From Flavobacteriales bacterium (GTDB lineage Bacteria; Bacteroidota; Bacteroidia; Flavobacteriales_E; Vicingaceae), in the NCBI GenBank assembly GCA_002402165.1, contig NVVI01000026.1, positions 19,550-28,093 of the forward strand: DNA of 8,544 bases, written 5' to 3'. The notes below the pieces were generated by a model. The model was not told the origin of the DNA. It was given only the letters and a program-made list of their open reading frames with translations, and ran no database searches. Position numbers and translations under genes: made by a program. Of the stretch, positions 1 through 7,153 are shown one piece after another. Positions within the stretch are counted from its first letter, which is position 1; each line of letters begins with the position of its first letter.

Positions 1-3000
1 TCAGGCACTTTAGCTCCAGTTGTAGTTCTTCCATCCCAACCACTATTTTGACCATAGGAGTCATAAACTTTCATTCCCCAACGATTAAAAACCTTAATGT
101 CAGTACAATTACCTATTCCGTATGGAAGATCTATTTTAAATAGATCATTCATACCATCCCGGTTGGGTGTTAATACCGATGGGGCAGTTATTGTAAAATA
201 ATCTTCAAAATTATTCGTGTTTATTTTGAATGTTGTTGTATCAGAACAAAGCCCCAAACTATATGCAGTTAATATAATTATAGAGGAAGTCCCATACTCA
301 AAAACATGAACAGGATTAATTTCGGTTGATTGATTTCCATCTCCAAAATCCCATAAATAAGAAGAGGCACCAATACTTAAATTAGTGAATTCTGCAGAAA
401 TTCCTTCACAAGAAGGGGTTGTTTCTAATGTGAAGCTAGCGGTTGGTTTTGGTTCAGCAACTACTAATATAGACGTAGTGTCTATGCATCCGTTCGTGTC
501 AGTTACTGTTACTAAATAGGTAATAGTAACTTGTGATGTTGTTATTGGGTTTTGAATAGTTGTATTGGATAAATCCGTTGGCGGGGACCATAAATAAGTT
601 GCTCCTGGGGGGGCATTTACTGAAAGTTGTAAAGCTTCTCCTATACAAATAATAGTATCTGTTAAGTCAGGTATAATTAATTGATTTACAGTGACAATTA
701 TACTATCTATGTTTGAGCATCCCATAACATCTGTGCCAATAACGATATATGTTGTTGTATTTGTAGGGAAAGCAATAGGATTGAATATTGTTGAATCTGT
801 TAAGTTCCCTCCTGGAGACCATAAATAAGTAACACCTCCTGTTGCATTTAATTGAACAGAATCTCCTATACAAACACTTGCTGTAGCTCCTGCTGATATA
901 ATAGGTAATGCATTAACATTTACAATAACTGTATCGAATGCAGAACATCCATTTCCGTCAGTTACAAATACAATATATTCTGTTGTGTTGTTTGGAAAAG
1001 CAATAGGATTGAATATTATTGAATCTGTTAAGCTTCCTCCAGGAGACCATAAATAAGTAATTCCTCCTGTTGCATTTAATTGAACAGAATCTCCTATACA
1101 AATATCGACATCTACCCCTGCATTTGCTGGCGGAAGTGGACTAACAGTAATAGTAACAGAATCGATAGCGGTGCAGGTGTCATTTGTAGCAATTATATAA
1201 TAAGTGGTTGTAACTGTAGGGAATGCCATTGGATTAGCTAAGGTATCGTCATCTAATGTTCCTCCGTTAGGAAACCATGAGTATGTTGTCCCAATTGGAG
1301 AAGTTGGGGTACTACCTAGCATTACTGAATCGCCAGGACAGATAGTTGCATCTGCACCTGGATCTATAGGTACCTCATCATTAACTGTAACAAGAATAGT
1401 GTCACTGCTTGAACAACCATTTCCGTCAAATCCTGTAACAATATAATTGGTATTTGTTAATGGGTTTGCCACTGGGTTTGATATGGTAGTATCGTTCAAT
1501 CCTTGTGATGGAGTCCATAAATAGCTTGTTCCTCCGGTGGCATTTAACTGAATACTATCTCCTGTACATAACCATAGATCTGGTCCCGCACTTATTGTAG
1601 GTAATGGATTAACAATTATAGTAACACTTGCTGTATCTACACAGTTGTTGGTATTAGTTACTGTAACAATATATGTTGTTGTTATTATTGGGCATGCTAT
1701 AGGATTTGCAATAGTAGCATTTGAAAGCCCTGTTGTTGGAGACCATGAATAACTTGTTCCTCCAGTAGCATTTAGTTGAAAACAGTCTCCTATACAAATA
1801 AAGGTATTGTTACTAATCGTTATAACTGGAAGTGTATTTACAGTAACCACAACACTATCCATGCCAACACACCCATTTGAATCAGTAACTGTTACAATGT
1901 ATTCAGTTGTAACAAGCGGAGTCGCTATCGGATTAGACAATGTATTATTATTTAATGTTCCTGCTGGAATCCAATTATAAGAAGCACTTGTTGGACCAGT
2001 TGGATTGCCACCAATAGTTATAAATTCTCCAACACAAATAGAAGAATCAGAACCAGCGTTAATAACAGGTAAAGCATTTACTGTTACAGTTACTACATCA
2101 AAATCTACACACCCATTAGTATCAGTAACAGTAACAGTATAAGTGGTAGTTACAGTTGGTGTTGCGGTTGGGTTAGCAAGAGTGTTATCATTTAATGTAG
2201 CCAGTGGACTCCACACGTATGTTGCTCCTACTGGACCTGTTGGTGTTCCGCCTATAACTACAGAGCCAACAGAACAAATCCCTTGATCAACTCCAGCATC
2301 AACAGTTGGCAGGGGATTTATCGTAATAATTACAGTATCAGAACTACTACAGCCATTTACTCCTATTCCTGTTACGATATATGTTGTTGTAATTATTGGG
2401 CAAGCAACAGGGTTTGGAATAGCAGCATTTGAAAGGCCTGTTGTTGGTGACCACGAATAATTTGTTCCTCCAATAGTATTAAGCTGAACACATGCCCCGA
2501 TACAAATAGAGGTATCATTATTTGTGATAATTATAGGAATAGAATTAACAGTAACAGTTAAACTATCTTGACTAAAACAAGCTGTAGAGTTAATGACATC
2601 AACATAGTAGGTGGTTGTAATTATAGGACAGGCAATGGGATTAAATATTGTTGAATCAGAAAGACTTCCTCCTGGAGTCCATAAATATGATGATCCCCCT
2701 GAAGCAGAAATTTGTACACAATCTCCTAAGCAGATAGATGTGTCTCCACTCATTATTACTATTGGCAATGTGTCAACTGTAACAATAACAGTATCTATTC
2801 CAATACAACCTAGAGAATCAGTGACCGAAACTATGTAGCTTGTTGTTATTATTGGGGTGGCCATTGGATTGGCTATTGTATTATCAGATAATCCAGTTGC
2901 AGGAGTCCATAAGTAACTTATTCCACCAGTAGCATTTAATTGAGTTGAATCTCCCAAACATATAGACGTATCAGGTCCAGCACTTATGCTTGCAGATCCA

Positions 3001-4733
3001 ACAGTAACAATTATAGTGTCTGTTGCTATACAAGATCCATTATCAACCGAAACAACATAGCTTGTGGTTGTGCTAGGCCATACAAGAGGATTAGCTATTG
3101 TAGGATTATTCATGTTCGCAGAAGGAGTCCATAAGAAGGTTGTTCCAGCAGGGCCTGTTGGATTACCTCCAATTTGAACAGTATCTCCTAAACAAACATT
3201 AGTATCTAATCCGGCATCAGCTGGTGGCGAGGGGATTATGGTAACAATAGTATCGATTAATGCAGAGGGACAACCACAACTACTCACAGCAATCACAGAA
3301 ACTGTGCCCGCTCCTACAGTTGGCCAGTTTATATTAATGGTTGTTGATCCTTGTCCTGAAGTTATTGTTCCGTTAGTAACTGTCCAAGTAAAAGTATATC
3401 CAGCAATGGTGTCAACAGAATAAGTTCCATTTATATTTTGACAAATTAAAGGAGGACCAGTAATTGAATCAGGAGGGGTGGGCGGTTCAACAGTAACTTG
3501 ATAAACTACATTTGTGGTTTTAGGAGGGCAGCCATTATCAGTAACTGAAACAGTAAACAAATAAGGCAATGTTTGTGCAGTTCCACAAGATGTTACCCAA
3601 TTAAAGTTTGCAGTAACTGTAGAGTCTCCTTGCACAAGGGAGTCAATAGTAGCTGCAGGGTTAACAAAAGATGTGTCAAATATTTGACCTGAGGTTGTTA
3701 GGGTTAAACTATCTCCGTTAGGATCTGTAAAAGTAATAGGAAAAGAAAGCGAATCACATTCTTGTAGCGTGTATTGTGTTGTTCCACTTCCTCCAGTAGC
3801 AGATAAATTTGGTGCTGGATTTACTGGGCAATTGATTACATTTAGCTGAATATCTCTTCTGGTAATTCCAATTAAATTTCCAAACCTAAATTCTCTTATT
3901 TCAATAGCTACAACGTAGTCTCCTGTTATTGGAGCCATGTATTGAGTTAACCCTGTTGATCCATCTATAAAGGCATAACCACTTGGACCAAAAGGATTGT
4001 TTTGATTATAACCAACATTTAACCATACAACAGTAGGTATTGGCCATGGTAATGATGGGTTTGGAAGAGGTGGAGCAGGATTTCCAGAATTACCAAAACC
4101 TTGATAAGGGTCAACAAAAGAAAATATAAGTAAATCTCCATCAGGATCTGTTGCCGTATTTAAAATAGAAATTGTGTCGTTTACACATAAAAAAGGGACA
4201 GGGACATCAGAAAAAACAGGGGAACTATTATTAACCAAAGAGGGAGAAATATAAGCATGAAAAGCCAATCCTTGATCTCCAGGGTTAAATAAATTAATTA
4301 CGGAGCCTGTTCTACAACAACGATCATAAAATAAGTGATACCCTTGAAATGACATTGGTAAATCTACTTCTACTTCGTATGTTGCCTGATATAAACATAC
4401 CGTTTGTCCTATAGAACAGCCACTTGTTGGGACAGGAACTATTGAATTACTATCAATTAATGGTAAAGTAGCAATCATTATTAATGGTAAATTGCCAGTA
4501 GGAGAACTACCTCCTTCATAAATCCCAACATCTAGGGTAGGTTCTGGAAACCCGCTTAACCAAAACGGAGAGTTGCAATCTAAAAATGTTTGGAATGTAA
4601 TTCTGTAATTAAAATCTCCATCTCCATCAGTATCCCCAAGATACACATAAGCCAGATTTCCTCCAACCAAATGCGTAGCAAAAGAATTAATTCCACAGAA
4701 TGTTAAAGCTATTATAAATAAGTATTTCTTCAC
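1..4733 (-). CDS. Giant T9SS-secreted surface protein/adhesin with 12 Ig-like repeats and CHU_C (type B) C-terminal domain; 3' end cut by window
   Basis: An open frame of 1577 codons leaves the left edge. The GTG start is the only reasonable one: an in-frame stop lies about 10 codons upstream, and the GTG opens a signal peptide (KK, then a hydrophobic stretch, cut near SFA-T at residue 19). Order: residues 20-305, an N-terminal domain typical of giant Bacteroidota surface proteins (starts THLVGG, contains YHLFYDRCCR with C139/C140); 306-415, a beta-rich segment; 418-497, PKD-like; 498-1423, twelve tandem Ig-like repeats; 1424-1505, PKD with WDFGDG at 1461; from about 1508, the gliding-motility-associated C-terminal domain (PNRDGMND at 1523, NRWG, GWDG at 1565). 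That last domain is a type B T9SS sorting tail; about 20-30 residues are missing. By family, such proteins are exported through the T9SS and anchored or released at the surface; adhesion or gliding is an inference. It follows the 497-residue secreted protein by one base, so the two are probably one operon. Confidence 0.93.
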   Translation of the reverse strand, partial: MKKYLFIIALTFCGINSFATHLVGGNLAYVYLGDTDGDGDFNYRITFQTFLDCNSPFWLSGFPEPTLDVGIYEGGSSPTGNLPLIMIATLPLIDSNSIVPVPTSGCSIGQTVCLYQATYEVEVDLPMSFQGYHLFYDRCCRTGSVINLFNPGDQGLAFHAYISPSLVNNSSPVFSDVPVPFLCVNDTISILNTATDPDGDLLIFSFVDPYQGFGNSGNPAPPLPNPSLPWPIPTVVWLNVGYNQNNPFGPSGYAFIDGSTGLTQYMAPITGDYVVAIEIREFRFGNLIGITRRDIQLNVINCPVNPAPNLSATGGSGTTQYTLQECDSLSFPITFTDPNGDSLTLTTSGQIFDTSFVNPAATIDSLVQGDSTVTANFNWVTSCGTAQTLPYLFTVSVTDNGCPPKTTNVVYQVTVEPPTPPDSITGPPLICQNINGTYSVDTIAGYTFTWTVTNGTITSGQGSTTININWPTVGAGTVSVIAVSSCGCPSALIDTIVTIIPSPPADAGLDTNVCLGDTVQIGGNPTGPAGTTFLWTPSANMNNPTIANPLVWPSTTTSYVVSVDNGSCIATDTIIVTVGSASISAGPDTSICLGDSTQLNATGGISYLWTPATGLSDNTIANPMATPIITTSYIVSVTDSLGCIGIDTVIVTVDTLPIVIMSGDTSICLGDCVQISASGGSSYLWTPGGSLSDSTIFNPIACPIITTTYYVDVINSTACFSQDSLTVTVNSIPIIITNNDTSICIGACVQLNTIGGTNYSWSPTTGLSNAAIPNPVACPIITTTYIVTGIGVNGCSSSDTVIITINPLPTVDAGVDQGICSVGSVVIGGTPTGPVGATYVWSPLATLNDNTLANPTATPTVTTTYTVTVTDTNGCVDFDVVTVTVNALPVINAGSDSSICVGEFITIGGNPTGPTSASYNWIPAGTLNNNTLSNPIATPLVTTEYIVTVTDSNGCVGMDSVVVTVNTLPVITISNNTFICIGDCFQLNATGGTSYSWSPTTGLSNATIANPIACPIITTTYIVTVTNTNNCVDTASVTIIVNPLPTISAGPDLWLCTGDSIQLNATGGTSYLWTPSQGLNDTTISNPVANPLTNTNYIVTGFDGNGCSSSDTILVTVNDEVPIDPGADATICPGDSVMLGSTPTSPIGTTYSWFPNGGTLDDDTLANPMAFPTVTTTYYIIATNDTCTAIDSVTITVSPLPPANAGVDVDICIGDSVQLNATGGITYLWSPGGSLTDSIIFNPIAFPNNTTEYIVFVTDGNGCSAFDTVIVNVNALPIISAGATASVCIGDSVQLNATGGVTYLWSPGGNLTDSTIFNPIAFPTNTTTYIVIGTDVMGCSNIDSIIVTVNQLIIPDLTDTIICIGEALQLSVNAPPGATYLWSPPTDLSNTTIQNPITTSQVTITYLVTVTDTNGCIDTTSILVVAEPKPTASFTLETTPSCEGISAEFTNLSIGASSYLWDFGDGNQSTEINPVHVFEYGTSSIIILTAYSLGLCSDTTTFKINTNNFEDYFTITAPSVLTPNRDGMNDLFKIDLPYGIGNCTDIKVFNRWGMKVYDSYGQNSGWDGRTTTGAKVP
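465..3240 (-). repeat. Array of 12 tandem coding repeats (about 226-241 bp, 76-80 residues each)
   Basis: Units lie end to end inside the giant gene. From N to C terminus the approximate spans are: 1, 3001-3240; 2, 2776-3000; 3, 2548-2775; 4, 2319-2547; 5, 2078-2318; 6, 1837-2077; 7, 1610-1836; 8, 1381-1609; 9, 1144-1380; 10, 918-1143; 11, 690-917; 12, 465-689. The shared pattern is DTSICxGDxxQLxxxGG, then YxWxP, then xNPxAxP, TTTYxVxVTD, GC and a DTVxVTV linker. Every unit has two conserved cysteines, one in the SIC motif and one in the GC motif. Units 1, 5, 6 and 9 carry a longer loop reading GGxPTGP or similar. Units 3, 4 and 7 carry an additional cysteine pair. The fold is probably an Ig/PKD-like beta sandwich forming a stalk. 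Confidence 0.92.
771..1102 (-). repeat. Nearly identical neighbouring repeat segments (771-874 and 999-1102)
   Basis: These two 104-base segments sit 228 bases apart, exactly 76 codons, in units 11 and 10 of the array. I count about 6 differences by eye, so they are about 94% identical, while other units are clearly more diverged at the DNA level. This is the sign of a recent unit duplication or of gene conversion within the array. It may also be a place where unit number varies between strains or where assemblies collapse. Confidence 0.85.
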
Positions 4734-4734
4734 T

Positions 4735-6228
4735 TTAGTAAATGCTAATTTTTTTAATCTTTATTCCTTTTTCGGTTTCTATTTTAAGAAAATAAAATCC
4801 TTTTGAATAATTCGGTAGGCTTAAAGTTGTTTTTTTGTCATTTCGATTTTGCTCAGAATATAACACAACTTGTCCAACAAAATTGTAAATGGTTAATGAT
4901 TTGATGGTAGTATTGTTAAATATACTTTCAATAGTTATAAAGTTACTTGCGGGATTAGGATAAACTAAAAATTGAGTTTCAATGGAGTTAAATTCAACGA
5001 GAGAATTAGGGTCTTCAATTATAACAGCATAGTCTTCTGTTTGTCCAAAATCATTTGCATCACACCCAGACTGAACAGCACCAACAACATCAGAAGAAAC
5101 CCTCATCCTTAAAGGAGTATTTAAAACAGCCCCAACAGGTGTTGGAATACTTAATGTTGGGTTAAATGCGTTTGGAACATCCATTACTAACTCATTAGTA
5201 TTATTGAATATACCGTCATTGTTAAAATCTATCCAAACACGAGTATCTTGAGGGCTACTTGAACCAGTTGTGATAGTAAGATTGTAGCTAATTCCTTCAG
5301 TTATTGTTGTTGAATTTGAGCACGAATAATCTTGATAACCATCAATTCCGTCATCAGTGGCATTACTTATTGTATTAAAAGTAACTTGATAAATTCCAAA
5401 GCCACAACAATAAGCAGAAGTGGCTGGTGAACAACTTGCTGCCATTACTTGTCCTGCTGTATTAACAGTAATATAATTTACAATAGAATCAGTATTGTTT
5501 CCATTACCATTGGTTACTGTTAGTGTAATTGTATAATTTCCATTAGCTGCATAGGTATGACAAGGGTTTTGTAGTAATGATGTAAACCCATCACCAAAAT
5601 CCCAAAACCATCCTGTAGGAACATTAAGTGATTGGTCAGTAAAGCAAACAACCCCATCACAAGTTGTTGTAGGAGATCCTATAAAAATTGGTGTTGGAGG
5701 ATTTGGATTAGAATTAATAATGATACCATAATCTTCTGCTTGACCATAATCTAAATTTCCACATGCTGTTGGAGGAGCACTGAGGTCATAATCAGCGGAA
5801 ATTCTAAATCTTAAAGGAGTGTTTAACACAGCTCCAACAGGAATTATAATGTTTCCAGAAGTGTTGAGTTCAGATGAAGCTGTAAAAACTCTTTCGGTAA
5901 CATCATTTAAAACCCCATCATTGTTAAAATCTATCCAAGCGGCATAGTTTTGAGTTGAAGTTGCAGAAGTTTGAATTGACAATATATAGCTTTGTCCTTC
6001 AAGAACCGTAGTTTGAACACAAGAAGAATCAGTGTATCCATCAACCCCATCATTGGTAGTATTATTAATAGTATTAAAAGTAACATTGGTTATACCAAAA
6101 CCACAACAGTATGTTAAAGTGATTGGCGTACACGAAGTAGCAATAGGAGCAGAGCCACAAGCAGCTATATCTTTCATCCCAAAAAAGAGGAGCGAGGCGA
6201 AAACTACTATTTTAATTGTGTTATCCAT
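4735..6228 (-). CDS. Secreted protein with two GEVED domains, a PKD domain and a type A T9SS sorting tail
   Basis: A 497-residue protein. Residues 1-23 form a signal peptide ending at IAA-C; the cysteine just after could suggest a lipoprotein, but the T9SS tail makes simple export more likely. GEVED domain 1 spans about 31-173 (CCGFG at 41, WIDFNNDG at 98, GQAEDYG at 163), a PKD domain about 178-257 (WFWDFGDG at 207), and GEVED domain 2 about 264-406 (CCGFG at 274, WIDFNNDG at 332, GQTEDYA at 395). The tail, about 418-497, has YPNPAS at 423, GQVV and the end KGFYFLKIETEKG, as in the Por_Secre_tail family. GEVED and PKD modules are beta-rich surface modules; no catalytic domain is present, so a structural or binding role is inferred. 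It is first in a minus-strand unit, one base ahead of the giant adhesin gene. Confidence 0.93.
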   Translation of the reverse strand: MDNTIKIVVFASLLFFGMKDIAACGSAPIATSCTPITLTYCCGFGITNVTFNTINNTTNDGVDGYTDSSCVQTTVLEGQSYILSIQTSATSTQNYAAWIDFNNDGVLNDVTERVFTASSELNTSGNIIIPVGAVLNTPLRFRISADYDLSAPPTACGNLDYGQAEDYGIIINSNPNPPTPIFIGSPTTTCDGVVCFTDQSLNVPTGWFWDFGDGFTSLLQNPCHTYAANGNYTITLTVTNGNGNNTDSIVNYITVNTAGQVMAASCSPATSAYCCGFGIYQVTFNTISNATDDGIDGYQDYSCSNSTTITEGISYNLTITTGSSSPQDTRVWIDFNNDGIFNNTNELVMDVPNAFNPTLSIPTPVGAVLNTPLRMRVSSDVVGAVQSGCDANDFGQTEDYAVIIEDPNSLVEFNSIETQFLVYPNPASNFITIESIFNNTTIKSLTIYNFVGQVVLYSEQNRNDKKTTLSLPNYSKGFYFLKIETEKGIKIKKISIY

Positions 6229-6258
6229 AGGCTTAATATTTGCTTATTGGCTTACAAT

Positions 6259-6289
6259 CTAAGATATATAAAGCTCATTTGCAAACCAA
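6259..6289 (-). promoter_or_regulatory. Possible promoter for the two surface-protein genes
   Basis: On the minus strand TATCTTAG (6259-6266) matches the Bacteroidota -7 element TAnnTTTG at all but one defined position. A TTG at 6287-6289 lies 20 bases upstream, at usual -33 spacing. It would give a 5' leader of about 25-30 bases before the ATG at 6228. This is pattern matching by eye in AT-rich DNA, so it is tentative. Confidence 0.3.
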
Positions 6290-6333
6290 AATTGTTTCAT
6301 TATATAAGCGGTATGATATTTTAGACGAATGGT

Positions 6334-6341
6334 TATCTTTG
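6334..6341 (+). promoter_or_regulatory. Candidate -7 promoter element for the gamma carbonic anhydrase gene
   Basis: TATCTTTG matches the Bacteroidota -7 consensus TAnnTTTG exactly and ends 16 bases before the ATG at 6358, leaving a very short leader. No TTG is present at the usual -33 distance, so only half of the promoter is supported. No Shine-Dalgarno sequence is visible before the ATG. Confidence 0.45.
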
Positions 6342-6357
6342 TTTTTTTATAAACGAA

Positions 6358-6882
6358 ATGGCATTAATAAAAACGCTTTTAGGGAAAACACCAAAATTTG
6401 GTAATAATTGTTTTTTAACAGAAAACGCTACTATTGTTGGAGATGTTATAATGGGAGATGACTGTAGTGTTTGGTTTAACGCAGTAATTAGAGGAGACGT
6501 TCATTATATAAAGATTGGTAATAAGGTCAATGTTCAAGATGGCGCTATTATACATGCCACCTATAAAAAATCCCCTACCAATATTGGCAACAATGTTTCT
6601 ATTGGGCATAATGCTATGGTACATGGCTGTACAATTAAAGATAACGTGTTAATAGGCATGGGAGCAATAATAATGGATGACGTGGTCATTGAAAGTAATT
6701 CAATAATAGGGGCAGGAGCGATTGTAACTAAAGGAACTCATGTTGAAGAGGGCTGTATTTATGCCGGGAATCCTGCAAAAAAAATTAAGGAGGTTGATGC
6801 CGATTTATTAGAAGGTGAAATTAATAGAATTGCAGAAAGCTATTTGATGTACTCAGGATGGTACTCCGAGCCAGAGAAATAA
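6358..6882 (+). CDS. Gamma-class carbonic anhydrase family protein (left-handed beta-helix hexapeptide protein)
   Basis: A complete 174-residue protein, the usual length for the bacterial gamma carbonic anhydrase/PaaY/YrdA family. Hexapeptide repeats (I/V-G-D/N patterns) run from about residue 14 to 125 and would build a left-handed beta-helix, followed by a C-terminal helix. The expected active-site set is present: R45 and D47 in RGD, Q60 and D61 in VQDG, and the three metal-binding histidines H66, H84 and H89 (the last two in IGHNAMVHG). The AGNPAKKIKE motif at about 136 is typical. The family binds Zn or Fe as a cytoplasmic trimer; some members hydrate CO2 and others are inactive or have other substrates, so activity is not proven. 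It is transcribed away from the surface-protein genes, with a 129-base gap, and appears to be a single-gene unit. Confidence 0.93.
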   Translation: MALIKTLLGKTPKFGNNCFLTENATIVGDVIMGDDCSVWFNAVIRGDVHYIKIGNKVNVQDGAIIHATYKKSPTNIGNNVSIGHNAMVHGCTIKDNVLIGMGAIIMDDVVIESNSIIGAGAIVTKGTHVEEGCIYAGNPAKKIKEVDADLLEGEINRIAESYLMYSGWYSEPEK

Positions 6883-6884
6883 AA

Positions 6885-6958
6885 AAACATTTAATCGTAG
6901 AATTATACGACTATTAAACGTTTAATCTACGGCTATCATCTTACCAAAAAACGTAAGA
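6885..6958. other. Cluster of small dyads downstream of the carbonic anhydrase gene; possible transcription end region
   Basis: Two near-identical 12-mers, AAACATTTAATC (6885-6896) and AAACGTTTAATC (6916-6927), lie 31 bases apart. The second is within a perfect 14-bp palindrome, ATTAAACGTTTAAT (6913-6926). CGTAGA (6896-6901) and TCTACG (6926-6931) form an inverted pair, and TCTTAC/GTAAGA (6939-6944/6953-6958) forms a 6-bp stem with an 8-base loop. None has a clean GC-rich stem with an immediate T run, so a terminator is possible but not shown. The sequence from 6959 to 7030 has T-rich runs but no gene. Confidence 0.35.
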
Positions 6959-7030
6959 ATCAATTATATAAAGTGCTAAACAACCTTTTTCCGTTTTTTA
7001 TTTTTATATTGTGAGTATAAACACATAATG

Positions 7031-7060
7031 CGAATAAAGAACACTAGTGTTCTTTATTCG
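7031..7060. repeat. Perfect 30-bp palindrome
   Basis: The arm CGAATAAAGAACACT (7031-7045) is followed directly by its exact reverse complement (7046-7060). As RNA it would form a 13-bp stem with a CTAG loop. No T run follows, so it is not a classic intrinsic terminator, though it could stop transcription from either side of the carbonic anhydrase/toxin-antitoxin junction. It could also be a protein-binding or recombination site. Confidence 0.75.
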
Positions 7061-7062
7061 GT

Positions 7063-7073
7063 TGTTACCAACT
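7063..7073 (+). repeat. Left copy of 11-bp inverted repeat flanking the toxin-antitoxin pair
   Basis: TGTTACCAACT here is the exact reverse complement of AGTTGGTAACA at 7683-7693. The two copies enclose the operator, parD and parE. The left copy starts two bases after the 30-bp palindrome; the right copy starts nine bases after the toxin stop. Confidence 0.6.
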
Positions 7074-7097
7074 ATAAAGTTTCAGACTAATAAATAA

Positions 7098-7126
7098 TTG
7101 ATTTTTTTGCATAATACACATTTTTG
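7098..7126 (+). promoter_or_regulatory. Candidate promoter of the parDE operon
   Basis: TTG at 7098-7100 is followed after 18 bases by CATTTTTG (7119-7126), one mismatch from the Bacteroidota -7 element TAnnTTTG. The last four bases of this element are the first four of the operator palindrome, so a repressor bound there would block the promoter, as expected for an autoregulated toxin-antitoxin operon. Confidence 0.4.
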
Positions 7127-7144
7127 GTGTAAATTTACACCAAA
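7123..7144. promoter_or_regulatory. 22-bp perfect palindrome, likely ParD/ParDE operator
   Basis: The half-site TTTGGTGTAAA is followed directly by its exact reverse complement, ending nine bases before the antitoxin ATG. Ribbon-helix-helix antitoxins bind such palindromes in their own promoters and repress transcription, with the toxin as co-repressor. The GGTGT/ACACC parts are the likely contacted bases. The position and symmetry are seen directly; the binding is inferred. Confidence 0.75.
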
Positions 7145-7153
7145 CTAAATATT

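Noticed and set aside
465..3240. Regularly spaced repeats as a CRISPR array
   Set aside because: The period is about 230 bases, units are diverged and all read through in one frame as Ig-like protein domains.
1204..3423. Short plus-strand open frames at 1204-1446, 2611-2838 and 3238-3423
   Set aside because: They lie opposite the giant adhesin gene. Their sequence is the antisense of the repeat array, and they match no independent family.
1..4733. Possible frameshift or pseudogene in the giant gene
   Set aside because: All domains from the signal peptide to the C-terminal domain read in one frame, and the absent end is explained by the window edge.
6032..6262. Plus-strand open frame of 76 codons
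   Set aside because: It is antisense to the start of the GEVED protein, which has a clear signal peptide and domains.
6415..6624. Minus-strand open frame of 69 codons
   Set aside because: It is antisense to the carbonic anhydrase gene, which carries a complete active site.
7031..7060. Firm call of an intrinsic terminator
   Set aside because: The stem is strong but AT-rich and no T run follows on either strand, so the item is reported only as a palindrome.
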